Translations under genes and position numbers: made by a program
Shown: piece after piece, positions 27,965 through 35,621 of the stretch
Position numbering within the stretch: position 1 is the first letter of the stretch
How the letters are laid out: each line of letters begins with the position of its first letter
Source of the DNA: an uncultured Collinsella sp.
GTDB lineage: Bacteria; Actinomycetota; Coriobacteriia; Coriobacteriales; Coriobacteriaceae
NCBI GenBank assembly: GCA_902492935.1
Contig: CABUNJ010000010.1
Coordinates: forward strand, 1-64,000
Reading direction: 5' to 3'
Length of the DNA stretch: 64,000 nucleotides
Notes under the pieces: model-generated
Told to the model about the DNA's origin: nothing
Database searches by the model: none
Seen by the model: the letters and a program-made list of their open reading frames with translations, nothing else

Positions 27965-29083
27965 ATGGCAGATGTCGACAACAGGAACCGTAACCGCAGG
28001 TCCAACCGAGCGGGTCAGCCCAATCCCAAGCGCGAGGCGCGTGCCAAGGCCGCCGAGCGCCATGTGGCGGCTGTGTCCGAGGCCTGCGCCAAGGACATCG
28101 AGCGTTCGCTTGCCGGCGTGCGCGAGTTCGATGGTATGCCTGCCGGTTTTGTCGCGGCGATGAAGGCCAAGGCCCAGAAGGCGGCGACTGCTGAGGAGCA
28201 GGCTGAGGAGGTTGTGGAGGCTGACGCTGCCGAGGTGGAGATCGCGGGCGAGCCCGAGGTGGCGCTCGAGTCCGCCGAGTCGGCCGACGAGGCTGAGTCC
28301 GAGCCCGCCGAGGAGCCTGCTGCGTCCCTGCCCGAGGTCACTGTGCTTGATGCCTCCGCCACGCAGGCAATCCTCGATAACGGCCGCGGCTATGCGCAGT
28401 TCTGCGATATGGCCGTGCTTGCCTTTGCCTCGTTCACCAACCCTGGCGGTGGCTACATCCAGGGCTATCTGGGACAGGAGGCGACGCTCTGCGCCGATTC
28501 GTACCTGTACAACGTGCTCGACAAGCAGCGTAAGTGGTACGGCGAGAACCGTCGCCGCAACATCAACTGCGAGCTTTACCGCAACCGTGCGCTGGTGGTG
28601 CCCGCCGTGCGCTTCGACCGCAACCATGTGCACGCCTATGCCGACGTAATCGTGGCCGCCGCGCCCAACGCCAAGCGTGCCCGCCAGGAGTATCGCGTGA
28701 GCGACGATGCCTTGCTTGACGCCCTGCGCGATCGCATCCGCTTTGTGCTTGCCATCTGCGACGAGCTGGGTCGCGAGAAGCTCGTACTGGGTGCTTGGGG
28801 TTGCGACAACAACGGCTTCGACGCCGAGGCCGTGGCCGAGCTCTTCCGCAAGGAGCTCGCATCGGGCGACTTTAAGGTCAAGCAGGTGTTCTTTGCCGTG
28901 CCTTCTACGCGATGGGATGATGATTTTGCCAAGTTCGAGCACGTGCTGGCAAACTTCCCCGAGCGCAACGAGGAGTCCTATGCCCAGGTTGCCGCACGCG
29001 CTGCGGCTGCTCGCGCCGCCGAGCAGGCCCAGGCTGCCGCCGAGGACGATGAGGACGAGGACGACTGGCGCAAGTACCTGTAA
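27965..29083 (+). CDS. TIGR02452 / microbial PARG-like macro-domain protein
   Basis: 372 residues. The first 120 are charged and Ala/Glu-rich. The rest matches the microbial poly(ADP-ribose) glycohydrolase-like fold: AFASFTNPGGGYIQGYLGQE is the signature with the NPGGG ADP-ribose loop and the catalytic-type QE(E/A) region, followed by AAPNAKR and a GAWGCDNNGFD motif. Members remove or bind ADP-ribose; the target is unknown. The second Glu of the usual QEE is Ala here (GQEAT), which may change activity. The acidic tail ends in a Glu/Asp run. Confidence 0.75.
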   Translation: MADVDNRNRNRRSNRAGQPNPKREARAKAAERHVAAVSEACAKDIERSLAGVREFDGMPAGFVAAMKAKAQKAATAEEQAEEVVEADAAEVEIAGEPEVALESAESADEAESEPAEEPAASLPEVTVLDASATQAILDNGRGYAQFCDMAVLAFASFTNPGGGYIQGYLGQEATLCADSYLYNVLDKQRKWYGENRRRNINCELYRNRALVVPAVRFDRNHVHAYADVIVAAAPNAKRARQEYRVSDDALLDALRDRIRFVLAICDELGREKLVLGAWGCDNNGFDAEAVAELFRKELASGDFKVKQVFFAVPSTRWDDDFAKFEHVLANFPERNEESYAQVAARAAAARAAEQAQAAAEDDEDEDDWRKYL

Positions 29084-29108
29084 TCGGTACGTGCTGATAG
29101 ATAGGTCG

Positions 29109-29142
29109 AGCCGGCGGGAGAGGCTGCTCCCGTCGGCTTTTT
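29109..29142 (+). terminator. terminator after the PARG-like gene
   Basis: An 11-bp stem (29109-29119 with 29128-29138, one G-U), an 8-nt loop, then five T. Confidence 0.85.
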
Positions 29143-29161
29143 ATTAAAGGAAGGGCTTACG

Positions 29162-29821
29162 ATGAAAAACGTTCTGTGTTTTGGTGACAGCAACACCTAT
29201 GGCTATGATCCGGCTGGTATGCGCGATGGCACCGCGGTGCGCTATGCGCAGGATGTGCGCTGGTGCGGCGTGGCGCAGCGTGACCTGGGCGAGGGCTGGC
29301 ATGTGATTGAGGAGGGGCTCAACGGACGCACGACGGTGCGCGACGATATGTGCCATCTGGACACTAACCTCAACGGCATTCGCGCGCTTCCGATGCTGCT
29401 CGAGGCCCATAAGCCGCTGGACGCCATTGTGATCATGCTGGGCACCAACGACTGTAAGACGGTCTTTAACGTGACAGCTTCCGATATCGCCCGTGGCGCC
29501 ATGGCGCTGATTCGCGCCGTCCGCGCGTTTCCGTGGACCGAAGCTGCGCCCTGTCCGCGCATTCTGCTGATGGCTCCTATCAAGATCAAGCCGCAGATCG
29601 CCGATGTGTATATGACCGACTTTGACGAGCATTCCGTTGAGGCATCTGAGCATTTTGGCGAGTACTATGCGCACGTGGCAGAGCAGTTTGGCTGCGACTT
29701 TTTGAATGCCGCCGATTTTGCCGAGCCGGGCGATATCGACTATCTGCATATGATGCCCGAAAGCCACGAGAGCCTGGGCCACGCCGTGGCAGCCAAGCTC
29801 CAAGAGATGCTTGGTGAGTAG
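29162..29821 (+). CDS. SGNH/GDSL-family hydrolase
   Basis: 219 residues. Block I GDSNTYGYDP has the nucleophile Ser near residue 9; GTND near residue 97 is block III; the C-terminal DYLHMMPESHESLG supplies block V Asp/His. It resembles arylesterase or acyl-ester hydrolases; substrate unknown. No signal peptide, so cytoplasmic. Confidence 0.88.
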   Translation: MKNVLCFGDSNTYGYDPAGMRDGTAVRYAQDVRWCGVAQRDLGEGWHVIEEGLNGRTTVRDDMCHLDTNLNGIRALPMLLEAHKPLDAIVIMLGTNDCKTVFNVTASDIARGAMALIRAVRAFPWTEAAPCPRILLMAPIKIKPQIADVYMTDFDEHSVEASEHFGEYYAHVAEQFGCDFLNAADFAEPGDIDYLHMMPESHESLGHAVAAKLQEMLGE

Positions 29822-29829
29822 CGCGACTT

Positions 29830-29864
29830 CAAGCCACCACAAAGGGGCCCTTTGCGGTGGCTTG
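29830..29864 (+). terminator. hairpin after the SGNH hydrolase
   Basis: A long stem of about 16 bp with one mismatch (29830-29846 with 29848-29864) in a short loop. The T tract is weak (CTTGATTCGTTTGTTTG). Confidence 0.55.
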
Positions 29865-29882
29865 ATTCGTTTGTTTGTCTTG

Positions 29883-30093
29883 ATCTGTAACAGTTCTAAG
29901 GCCGAAAACGGGCTAGATGTTACAGATTGAGATTATTTAGGTCGATATCGGTCGTTTGTCTCGATCTGTAACATCTAGGGTCGATTTTGCCGAGTTACTG
30001 TTACAGATTGAGATTATCTTCTCAGCGGAATTTGGATGTCTCGATCTGTAACAGGTGGGCCGAAAAATGGGCTCTAACTGTTACAGATCGAGA
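29883..30093. repeat. three tandem palindromic units
   Basis: Each 45-bp unit has ATCTGTAACA and its complement TGTTACAGAT at the two ends: 29883-29927, 29964-30008 and 30044-30088, a period of 80-81 bp. Unit 3 has perfect 16-bp arms (30039-30054, 30078-30093). The unit centres differ, so they are not CRISPR repeats. They lie in the 390-bp gap between the SGNH gene and the integrase; no gene is seen here. Confidence 0.7.
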
Positions 30094-30105
30094 TGTTTGT
30101 GAGGA

Positions 30106-30142
30106 CCACTGCAAAGGTGCCTGTCCCCTTTGCAGTGGTTTT
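30106..30142 (+). terminator. hairpin with T tract near the prophage edge
   Basis: A perfect 12-bp stem (30106-30117 with 30127-30138), a 9-nt loop, and four T. The stem sequence resembles the stem after the SGNH gene (CCACYGCAAAGG in both), so it may be a duplicated element. Confidence 0.55.
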
Positions 30143-30211
30143 GGGCTGCGAATCTTAATACTGCCACCACTAACGGCGTGCCATCTACCTGCGGCTTTGC
30201 GAGGGAATATC

Positions 30212-31339
30212 CTAACTTGTCCCAAGCGCGTCGAAGGCGGCGCGGACGACCTGCTCGGCGGTGGGGCGGATGTAGTGCCTACCCGACACGCCGGGGAGGG
30301 CGTGACCCATGAGCATCTCTATGAGGTCCCACGGCAGGCGAAGCTCGACCTCCGCTATCGTACGCCAGGAGGTGCGGAGGTTCGACCACGGGATGTGCTC
30401 GATGCCGCGGGCGGCGCAGAGTTTCCGCCAGCGGTCGTTGCAGATGCTCCGGTTCATGGGCAGCCCGTCGCCCCGGTCGCTCAGCCACTCGCGGCCCTCG
30501 GCGGCGCGCGAGGCCGCTATCTCGACGAGGCGGTCGGCGGCCTGCGGTAGGATCACGACGGTGCGGGCGGACTTGGCGGTCTTGAGGGCGCCCACCGGCT
30601 CGGTGCCGGACTGCTGCATCTGGCGGCAGATGTCGGCGGAGGCGAGGACGGTGCCGGAGCGCTCCCAGCGCATGACCTCGTCGGTGCGAACGCCTAGCGA
30701 CTCGCCCGAACGGCAGGAGCCGAAGCACGCGAGGATGAACGCGGGCTCCAGGGGGTTGTCGCGCAGCTCGTCGAGGACGCCCAGGGCCTCGTCGAGGGTG
30801 TAGACGCGCTTTGAGCGCTCGCGGGTCTTGCGGGTGGGCATGGTGTACCTGACGCTGGCGGCGAACGGGTCGAGCGGCAGGCGGATGAAGGTCGAGACGC
30901 AGGCGTAGACCTTGCGCAGGGTGAGCAGGGCGGTATCGGCGGTGGCGGCGGGAAGTGTCAGCAGCCAGTCCTGCAGCTCGACGGCGCGGAGCTGGTCGAC
31001 GGGCATTGCGCCCCAGCGGGGTCCGACGTAGTTTCTCCACGAGCGCAGTACGAGGTCGCGGGTGTTGGGGGCGAGCGTTCCCGCCTCGACCTGTGCGGCC
31101 ATCTTGGGGACGAGCCACGTCTCGTAGGCCTTGGCTATGGTGGGCACGGGGGCGTCGTCGGCGTGCTCGACGTGGATGCGGTCGAGTTCCGCGCACGCCT
31201 CGCGGTAGGTGCCGTACACGGTCTTGGTCTTGCGCCTGCGGCCCTGCGGCGTGTTCTGCATCCAGCGCAGGACGTACTTTTTGCCGCGCCTCATCTCGGT
31301 CACGGAGCCCCAGACGCGGCGGCGCTGCTTCTTTGTCAT
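30212..31339 (-). CDS. int: tyrosine-family integrase
   Basis: 375 residues: an N-terminal Arm-type domain, a SAM-like core-binding domain (about 70-165) and a C-terminal catalytic domain. Catalytic candidates: Arg in SCRSGESLG, Lys in LKTAKSART, Arg in SNLRTSW, His in LMGHA, and nucleophile Tyr in GRHYIRP. Box II normally begins with His (HxLRHT); here both His are replaced (Ser and Thr). It excises and inserts the prophage; attL is expected just 3' of it (below 30,212). Confidence 0.92.
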   Translation of the reverse strand: MTKKQRRRVWGSVTEMRRGKKYVLRWMQNTPQGRRRKTKTVYGTYREACAELDRIHVEHADDAPVPTIAKAYETWLVPKMAAQVEAGTLAPNTRDLVLRSWRNYVGPRWGAMPVDQLRAVELQDWLLTLPAATADTALLTLRKVYACVSTFIRLPLDPFAASVRYTMPTRKTRERSKRVYTLDEALGVLDELRDNPLEPAFILACFGSCRSGESLGVRTDEVMRWERSGTVLASADICRQMQQSGTEPVGALKTAKSARTVVILPQAADRLVEIAASRAAEGREWLSDRGDGLPMNRSICNDRWRKLCAARGIEHIPWSNLRTSWRTIAEVELRLPWDLIEMLMGHALPGVSGRHYIRPTAEQVVRAAFDALGTS

Positions 31340-31438
31340 ATAATCAGATCCGTTCAGATCGCGGGCTTATTCTCCGTTTCGCCCGGTTCTGACTCCGGCC
31401 CCGTCTCACGTTCCAAAGTGCAGGGGCCGTCTCCTTAG

Positions 31439-31478
31439 TCTCGGGGCCGCGGCATCAGCGTGCGGTCCCGAGATTTTT
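31439..31478 (+). terminator. + strand terminator upstream of int
   Basis: A 12-bp stem (31439-31450 with 31462-31473, one G-U), an 11-nt loop and five T. No + strand gene ends here; it may block transcripts entering the int region. On the - strand, the same DNA begins with GGGAGGTGA and a ten-codon ORF. Confidence 0.7.
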
Positions 31479-31560
31479 CGCTTTCATGGGCATCACCTCC
31501 CTAGATGTAGACGCATGGGGTCTCACCCTTGCCGGCCCCCAATCTCCACAACGTGTTCGG

Positions 31561-31724
31561 TTTACATTTCGCTGCGATGGGGCGATAATCGGGATAGCTC
31601 ATCCACCGTGTGTGTGAAGGAGTCCTCTGGAGGCGCCCAAACAGCGCCTCCTGCTTTTTTGAGTTAGCCTCTTGCTTACAGCTCGGGGCGTGGCTTGCCT
31701 CGGGGCCGAAACCCGGGGCTTTTT
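31561..31724 (+). ncRNA. candidate prophage small RNA with promoter and two terminators
   Basis: TTTACA (31561-31566), exactly 17 bp, GATAAT (31584-31589), then two intrinsic terminators: an 8-bp stem 31629-31651 with T6 (31655-31660), and an 8-bp stem 31697-31719 followed by T5. The transcript would be about 65 nt, or 130 nt on read-through. There is no credible ORF in it. It converges on the 3' end of the DUF4041 gene. This fills the 387-bp gap between int and that gene. Confidence 0.5.
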
Positions 31725-31726
31725 CT

Positions 31727-33016
31727 TTAGGCGAGCGGGTGGAAAATGCCCCTCTCGCGCAACTTCTCGCTCGTCCGGTACTGTTCGGCGTCGGGCACGC
31801 TGTGGAACTCGACGGTCTTGTCGTAGTTCGCCTTGACGACCTCCTCGATCTCATCGAGCGACACGCGGAAGAACTCCCTGCGCTGGTTGACTATGTTCAC
31901 CTTCCTGTCCTCGAAGGCCCGGTGCAGCGCCGCCTCGAGCTTCGGGGCGTCATCGCAGAAGATGAGCGCGTGCACGTCGAAATTGAACGGGACGGATGCG
32001 TCCCCGAGCTCGCGGATGCGGTCCATCGGCTCAAGGCGCCTCGTCATCCCGATCTTGTAGACGCCCTCACCGAATGAGCCGATGTTGGAGATCACGTATA
32101 CGAAGCCTGCCTTCTGGTTCGCCTCTCGGTAATCGACATCCGACACCGCCCTGTCCACGTCGTCGAGCTTTGCCTTGAGCTCCGCGGCCTTCTCCTCGAG
32201 ATCGGCGCGCTCGTCGTCGCCGGCATCCTTCAGGCGTGCCGAGATGTCCTTGTACGCCTTGAGGTACTGGGAGCGCTCCTTCTCGAGCTTCTTGCGCTCG
32301 GCCGCTATCTCGCGCTCGAGCTTTCGGGCCTCGCGCTCCTGTTCGCGGGCCTCGCGCAGCGCCTCCTTCTCCTCCTCTTTCTCCTGTGCGAACTCGAAGG
32401 CCAGCTGGACCTCCTCCTGCTTGAGGAGGACGTATGCGGCGGGGATGGATATGCCGAGGGTCTTGCCGTTGCGGTTGATGGCTGCGGCCGACTTCTCGAT
32501 TCTTTCGAGCGAGCGCTCGACGTTGGTCGCCTTGACTTTGCGCACGATTTCGTCGCACTCGCCGTTGTACGCCATCATGAGCAGCTTCGAGATTTCGCGG
32601 ACCATCGCCTTGCCCTTCGAGGCGCTGCCGTTGACCGTCCAGGACGTCTTGTCCGCGGCCTTGCTGAAGCTCTTGACGGCCTCCTTCTGTTTCCTGCGGC
32701 ATCGGTCGAGGGCGTCCTTGTAGTGAGTCGAGTCGGCGAAGTCGAAGCGCGGGCGGTACAAGCCGAACTCCTCGACCAGTAGCTCGTCATCGAGGACGCG
32801 CGACTTGGACTCCTTTGCCTTGACGATGGCATCCAGTTTGAAGTTCTGCTTCTCCAGCTTCTCGAGCGAGGCCTTCTCCTCCTCGATTTTCTTCCTGAGG
32901 TCCTCGGCCTCGCGCCTGAGCCTGTCCGCGTCCGCCATCTCCGGCGTGAGCATGGACTCGAGCTCCTCTACCCGCTGCTTGTACTCGGTCGCCTTGAACA
33001 TGTCCCTGAAAGCCAT
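31727..33016 (-). CDS. DUF4041 / T5orf172 (GIY-YIG-like) protein
   Basis: 429 residues. A long coiled coil (about 12-65) leads to a DUF4041 core (about 90-200), a second highly charged coiled coil (210-290) and a C-terminal T5orf172/MUG113 domain (about 300-400) starting with GFVYVISNIGSFGEGVYKIGMTRR, the GIY-YIG-type nuclease fold. This pairing is common in prophages between integrase and repressor; its function is not established. It shares strand and an 18-bp gap with the repressor, so it is probably expressed in the lysogen. Confidence 0.8.
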   Translation of the reverse strand: MAFRDMFKATEYKQRVEELESMLTPEMADADRLRREAEDLRKKIEEEKASLEKLEKQNFKLDAIVKAKESKSRVLDDELLVEEFGLYRPRFDFADSTHYKDALDRCRRKQKEAVKSFSKAADKTSWTVNGSASKGKAMVREISKLLMMAYNGECDEIVRKVKATNVERSLERIEKSAAAINRNGKTLGISIPAAYVLLKQEEVQLAFEFAQEKEEEKEALREAREQEREARKLEREIAAERKKLEKERSQYLKAYKDISARLKDAGDDERADLEEKAAELKAKLDDVDRAVSDVDYREANQKAGFVYVISNIGSFGEGVYKIGMTRRLEPMDRIRELGDASVPFNFDVHALIFCDDAPKLEAALHRAFEDRKVNIVNQRREFFRVSLDEIEEVVKANYDKTVEFHSVPDAEQYRTSEKLRERGIFHPLA

Positions 33017-33034
33017 CGGTTCGCCTTTCTGTCT

Positions 33035-33667
33035 CTAATACCTCTTGACCTCGCTGGCCTGGTGCCACTTGACGACGCCGCGGAAGTTCACGCTGGCGTT
33101 CTCCGGATCGTCGAAAACTATGTCGGTGTAGCCGTCCTCGTAGCTGTCCGGCGACAGCACGAGGGTCGACGCCCCGCGGTAGTAGCTTCTAAGGATCATC
33201 TCGCCGTTGTACTCGGCCGCCACGGCGTCGCCGTTTCGCGGCTCGCACCTGGGGGAGAGCAGTGCGTTCTCGCCGTCGGCAAACCTGCGGTTCATGCATG
33301 AGCCGCGCACGCGCATGAGGTAGGCGTCCGGGTCGTTGACGCGCTCGAGGACTGAGATCGGCACGTCAGCGACCTCGTCGGGACCGAATTCATCGGTGAA
33401 CTCGCCTGCGTGCCCGGCGACGAGCACGGGCAGAGTCACGTACTGGGCGCCGTTGGGGCGCACGGGCTCCGGGGTCTCACCCATGAGGTCGGCCACCGTC
33501 GTGCCGAAAAGCTCGGCGAGTTGCTCAAGGTTCGCTTTTCTCGGCATCGACTTCTCGGATTCCCACTGGCCGATGGCAACTCGCGATACATCGAGTCTGT
33601 CGGCTATTTCCTGCTGGGTCATTCCAGCTCTACTCCTGAGCCGGCGAAGGTTTTTACCGATTTCCAT
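33035..33667 (-). CDS. CI-like repressor, HTH plus S24 peptidase
   Basis: 210 residues. An XRE helix-turn-helix at about 6-60 (MTQQEIADRLDVSRVAIGQWES) is followed by a LexA/S24 domain. Ala84-Gly85 is a plausible cleavage site and Ser123 (RGSCM) the nucleophile. The expected catalytic Lys position is Arg160 (EMILRSY), which may hinder self-cleavage. It should bind the two operators at 33,697-33,736 and keep the prophage silent. Confidence 0.9.
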   Translation of the reverse strand: MEIGKNLRRLRSRAGMTQQEIADRLDVSRVAIGQWESEKSMPRKANLEQLAELFGTTVADLMGETPEPVRPNGAQYVTLPVLVAGHAGEFTDEFGPDEVADVPISVLERVNDPDAYLMRVRGSCMNRRFADGENALLSPRCEPRNGDAVAAEYNGEMILRSYYRGASTLVLSPDSYEDGYTDIVFDDPENASVNFRGVVKWHQASEVKRY

Positions 33668-33696
33668 GGGCCTCTCCTTGCCTATGTATAACTTTA

Positions 33697-33736
33697 CTTA
33701 TCATTTTAGAAAAGAAAACTTTTCATTCTAGAAAAG
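33697..33736. promoter_or_regulatory. two 18-bp repressor operators
   Basis: 33697-33714 and 33719-33736 match at 16 of 18 positions and share CATTYTAGAAAAG; the second is a near-palindrome (CTTTTC/GAAAAG). Their 22-bp spacing is two helix turns. They lie in the repressor/Cro intergenic region next to the rightward promoter. A TATACA on the - strand between the first site and the repressor start may be its -10. Confidence 0.65.
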
Positions 33737-33742
33737 TTTTTA

Positions 33743-33771
33743 TTTACACGATGCAAAGAAAGACTTACTAT
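33743..33771 (+). promoter_or_regulatory. rightward early promoter PR
   Basis: TTTACA (33743-33748), a 17-bp spacer, TACTAT (33766-33771). The start falls near 33,778, 20 bp before the Cro-like gene; the second operator ends 7 bp upstream of the -35. Confidence 0.6.
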
Positions 33772-33797
33772 TAGTTCAGCAAGAGAGAGGAGGCCAC

Positions 33798-33995
33798 TTG
33801 AATACCCTGCGAGATGTTCGCGAGAGCAAAGGGGTTAAGAAAGTCGCAGTTCAGCGGATGTTGGGGGTTAGCCAACCGACCTATGACCGTTACGAGCTTT
33901 ATCCCGGAGAGATGCGAGCCAAGGACCTCGAAAGGGTCTTGACGTTCCTCGGCATCACTCGCGACGATATTTTTTTGGCAACAGAGGAAAGTTAA
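33798..33995 (+). CDS. Cro-like XRE DNA-binding protein
   Basis: 65 residues, a single helix-turn-helix (VAVQRMLGVSQPTYDRYEL). It starts with TTG at 33798 after a purine-rich GAGAGAGGAGG. First gene rightward from PR, divergent from the repressor; the expected role is to shut off the repressor in lytic growth. Confidence 0.75.
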   Translation: MNTLRDVRESKGVKKVAVQRMLGVSQPTYDRYELYPGEMRAKDLERVLTFLGITRDDIFLATEES

Positions 33996-34024
33996 AGTTT
34001 GCATCCAACGAAACGGAGAGAACC

Positions 34025-34135
34025 ATGAACGAGAACTACATCGACATCGAGCTGGGCGGCTGGAACATCCCCGAGGCCATCACGGTCGAGGCCGAGCCCG
34101 TCGATGCCCGCGACTTTTCCGACTTCGAGCTCTAG
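34025..34135 (+). CDS. small acidic protein
   Basis: 36 residues, strongly acidic, with AACGGAGAG ahead of the ATG. It lies between the Cro-like and SPFH genes. Not recognised; it has the size of phage accessory or anti-host peptides. Confidence 0.5.
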   Translation: MNENYIDIELGGWNIPEAITVEAEPVDARDFSDFEL

Positions 34136-34145
34136 GGAGGGCGAC

Positions 34146-35117
34146 ATGATTCAACTGATTATCGGAGCGGGTCTGGGACTCGGCGGCGTGGCCGCCGCCG
34201 TCGCCATCAAGCGGTATAACGGGGCCGAGCGCGAGAGGGCCGCCGGGCCCGCGGACCATTGGGGCAACAAGTACGAGGCCCGTATCGTCTCGCCCGCGTG
34301 CGCCCTGCCCCTCGTCCTGGTAGGCGCCGTCATCGCAGCCTCCGCCTGCCTCTACACGCAGGACACCGGCGAGGTCTGCGTCATCCGCAACCTCGGCGGC
34401 TCGCTCGCCGGCTCGACCTCCGAGGCCGGTTTCCACGCCAAGGCCCCCTGGCAGGACGTCGTGACCTACGACGTCCGCAACAACCTCATCAACTTCTACG
34501 GGGACACCGACTACAAGGTGGACGGCGGCTCCTACGAGGGCAAGCAGGTCTCCATCAACGACAAGTCGGGCGCCAGCGCCAACATCGACATCCAGGTCAA
34601 CTACTCGCTCAACCCCGACGCCGCGCTCAGCCTCTACAGCGAGTACGGCACGCAGGAGAGCTTCGTGGAGAAGTACATCTCCAACGACGTCCGCGCCGTC
34701 ACCCGCGAGGTCTCGGGCGGCTTCGACACGGTGACGATGCTCACCGACCGCTCCCAGTTCACCAAGGCCGTCCAGAAGGCCCTCACCGAGAAGTGGAAGG
34801 GCATAGGCCTCACGGTGGAGCAGGTGAGCGTGCAGGACGTCCGCTACCCGAAGAACATCACCAAGAGCTACAGCGAGGCTCAGGCCGCCGAGGTCGCGAA
34901 GCAGAAGGCCCAGAACGAGCAGGAGACGGCCAAGGTCGAGGCTGAAACAAAGAAGATCGAGGCGCAGGGCGAGGCGGACGCAAACGCCGTCCTCGCGAAC
35001 TCGCTCAACGACCAGGTCCTCCAGCAGCACTACATCGACGCGCTCAAGAGCATCGGAAAGGACGGCAACCTCGTCGTCGTGCCCGAGGGCTCCCAGCCGA
35101 TCGTGGGCACGAAGTAG
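34146..35117 (+). CDS. SPFH/Band 7 (prohibitin-like) membrane protein
   Basis: 323 residues. A short N-terminal hydrophobic stretch, a stronger membrane segment near 53-70, then the SPFH domain (about 75-230; the GFHAKAPWQDVVTYDVR block is typical) and a charged Glu/Lys/Gln coiled coil (235-285). SPFH proteins form membrane-bound cages or scaffolds, often with FtsH. An early phage copy could remodel the host membrane or exclude other phages; this is inference. GGGAGG precedes ATG 34146. Confidence 0.85.
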   Translation: MIQLIIGAGLGLGGVAAAVAIKRYNGAERERAAGPADHWGNKYEARIVSPACALPLVLVGAVIAASACLYTQDTGEVCVIRNLGGSLAGSTSEAGFHAKAPWQDVVTYDVRNNLINFYGDTDYKVDGGSYEGKQVSINDKSGASANIDIQVNYSLNPDAALSLYSEYGTQESFVEKYISNDVRAVTREVSGGFDTVTMLTDRSQFTKAVQKALTEKWKGIGLTVEQVSVQDVRYPKNITKSYSEAQAAEVAKQKAQNEQETAKVEAETKKIEAQGEADANAVLANSLNDQVLQQHYIDALKSIGKDGNLVVVPEGSQPIVGTK

Positions 35118-35128
35118 GGGCGGTGGAG

Positions 35129-35341
35129 ATGTTGAACCTTATCCATGCGGCCGTCCGGGTCTTCCTCGACGTTCTCGCGGTCGCGTTCGTACTAGAGCAC
35201 ACCCGCGAGCTTCATGAGAAACATCGCGAGATCAACGACGCGCCCAAGCAGGTCGCAGGCGTCGTTGATGAACCCGGCGAGGACGATCGCGGCGCTGATG
35301 CGAGGGTGCCGCTCGACCCAGTCGACGAGCCGCACGAGTAG
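35129..35341 (+). CDS. small protein, hydrophobic N-terminus
   Basis: 70 residues, hydrophobic first 25, acidic tail. GGTGGAG is right before the ATG and GC at third positions is high. An antisense ORF (35192-35431, - strand) lies in exact codon register and also has a hydrophobic end, so the choice is not certain. The 280 bp that follow (35342-35621) hold a TAACGCGT direct repeat (35407-35414, 35418-35425) and GC hairpins, no gene seen. Confidence 0.4.
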   Translation: MLNLIHAAVRVFLDVLAVAFVLEHTRELHEKHREINDAPKQVAGVVDEPGEDDRGADARVPLDPVDEPHE

Positions 35342-35621
35342 GGGGCCCGCTGGTCGGACGTGCTTCGGGCGATATGTCTGCTGTCTACGAATCATGGCCC
35401 GAAGCCTAACGCGTGTGTAACGCGTCAACACGGGTATTGCCGCTCAGGCAACTCGCGGGCCCCATCCCCGGGGCGGCACCGTTGCCCCGCGGCTCTCCAA
35501 TAACCATCCGCGGGGACGTTCCCTACCGGTGCCGTGCCGGGGGCGAGGCCCCGAAACCGACAAAAAAGAGCCGCCCAGTGTGGAAAGCGGGGACGGCTCC
35601 AGACCTGAAAGGAGGTCACTC

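Noticed and set aside
26675..28942. 755-residue ORF on the - strand
   Set aside because: Opposite three well-supported + strand genes, with no ribosome site or recognisable domain; shadow ORF.
29883..30093. CRISPR array
   Set aside because: Only three units, with repeats that are inverted pairs and no uniform spacers; no cas genes nearby.
29822..30211. tRNA gene as integration site
   Set aside because: No cloverleaf or T-loop sequence is visible; attL cannot be placed without attR.
31501..31602. 33-codon ORF on the - strand between int and DUF4041
   Set aside because: GGTGG lies directly against the ATG with no spacing, and the region is better explained by the + strand promoter and terminators.
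35192..35431. 79-residue ORF on the - strand with hydrophobic end
   Set aside because: It is in exact codon register with the + strand gene at 35,129 and has no ribosome site; kept only as an alternative.
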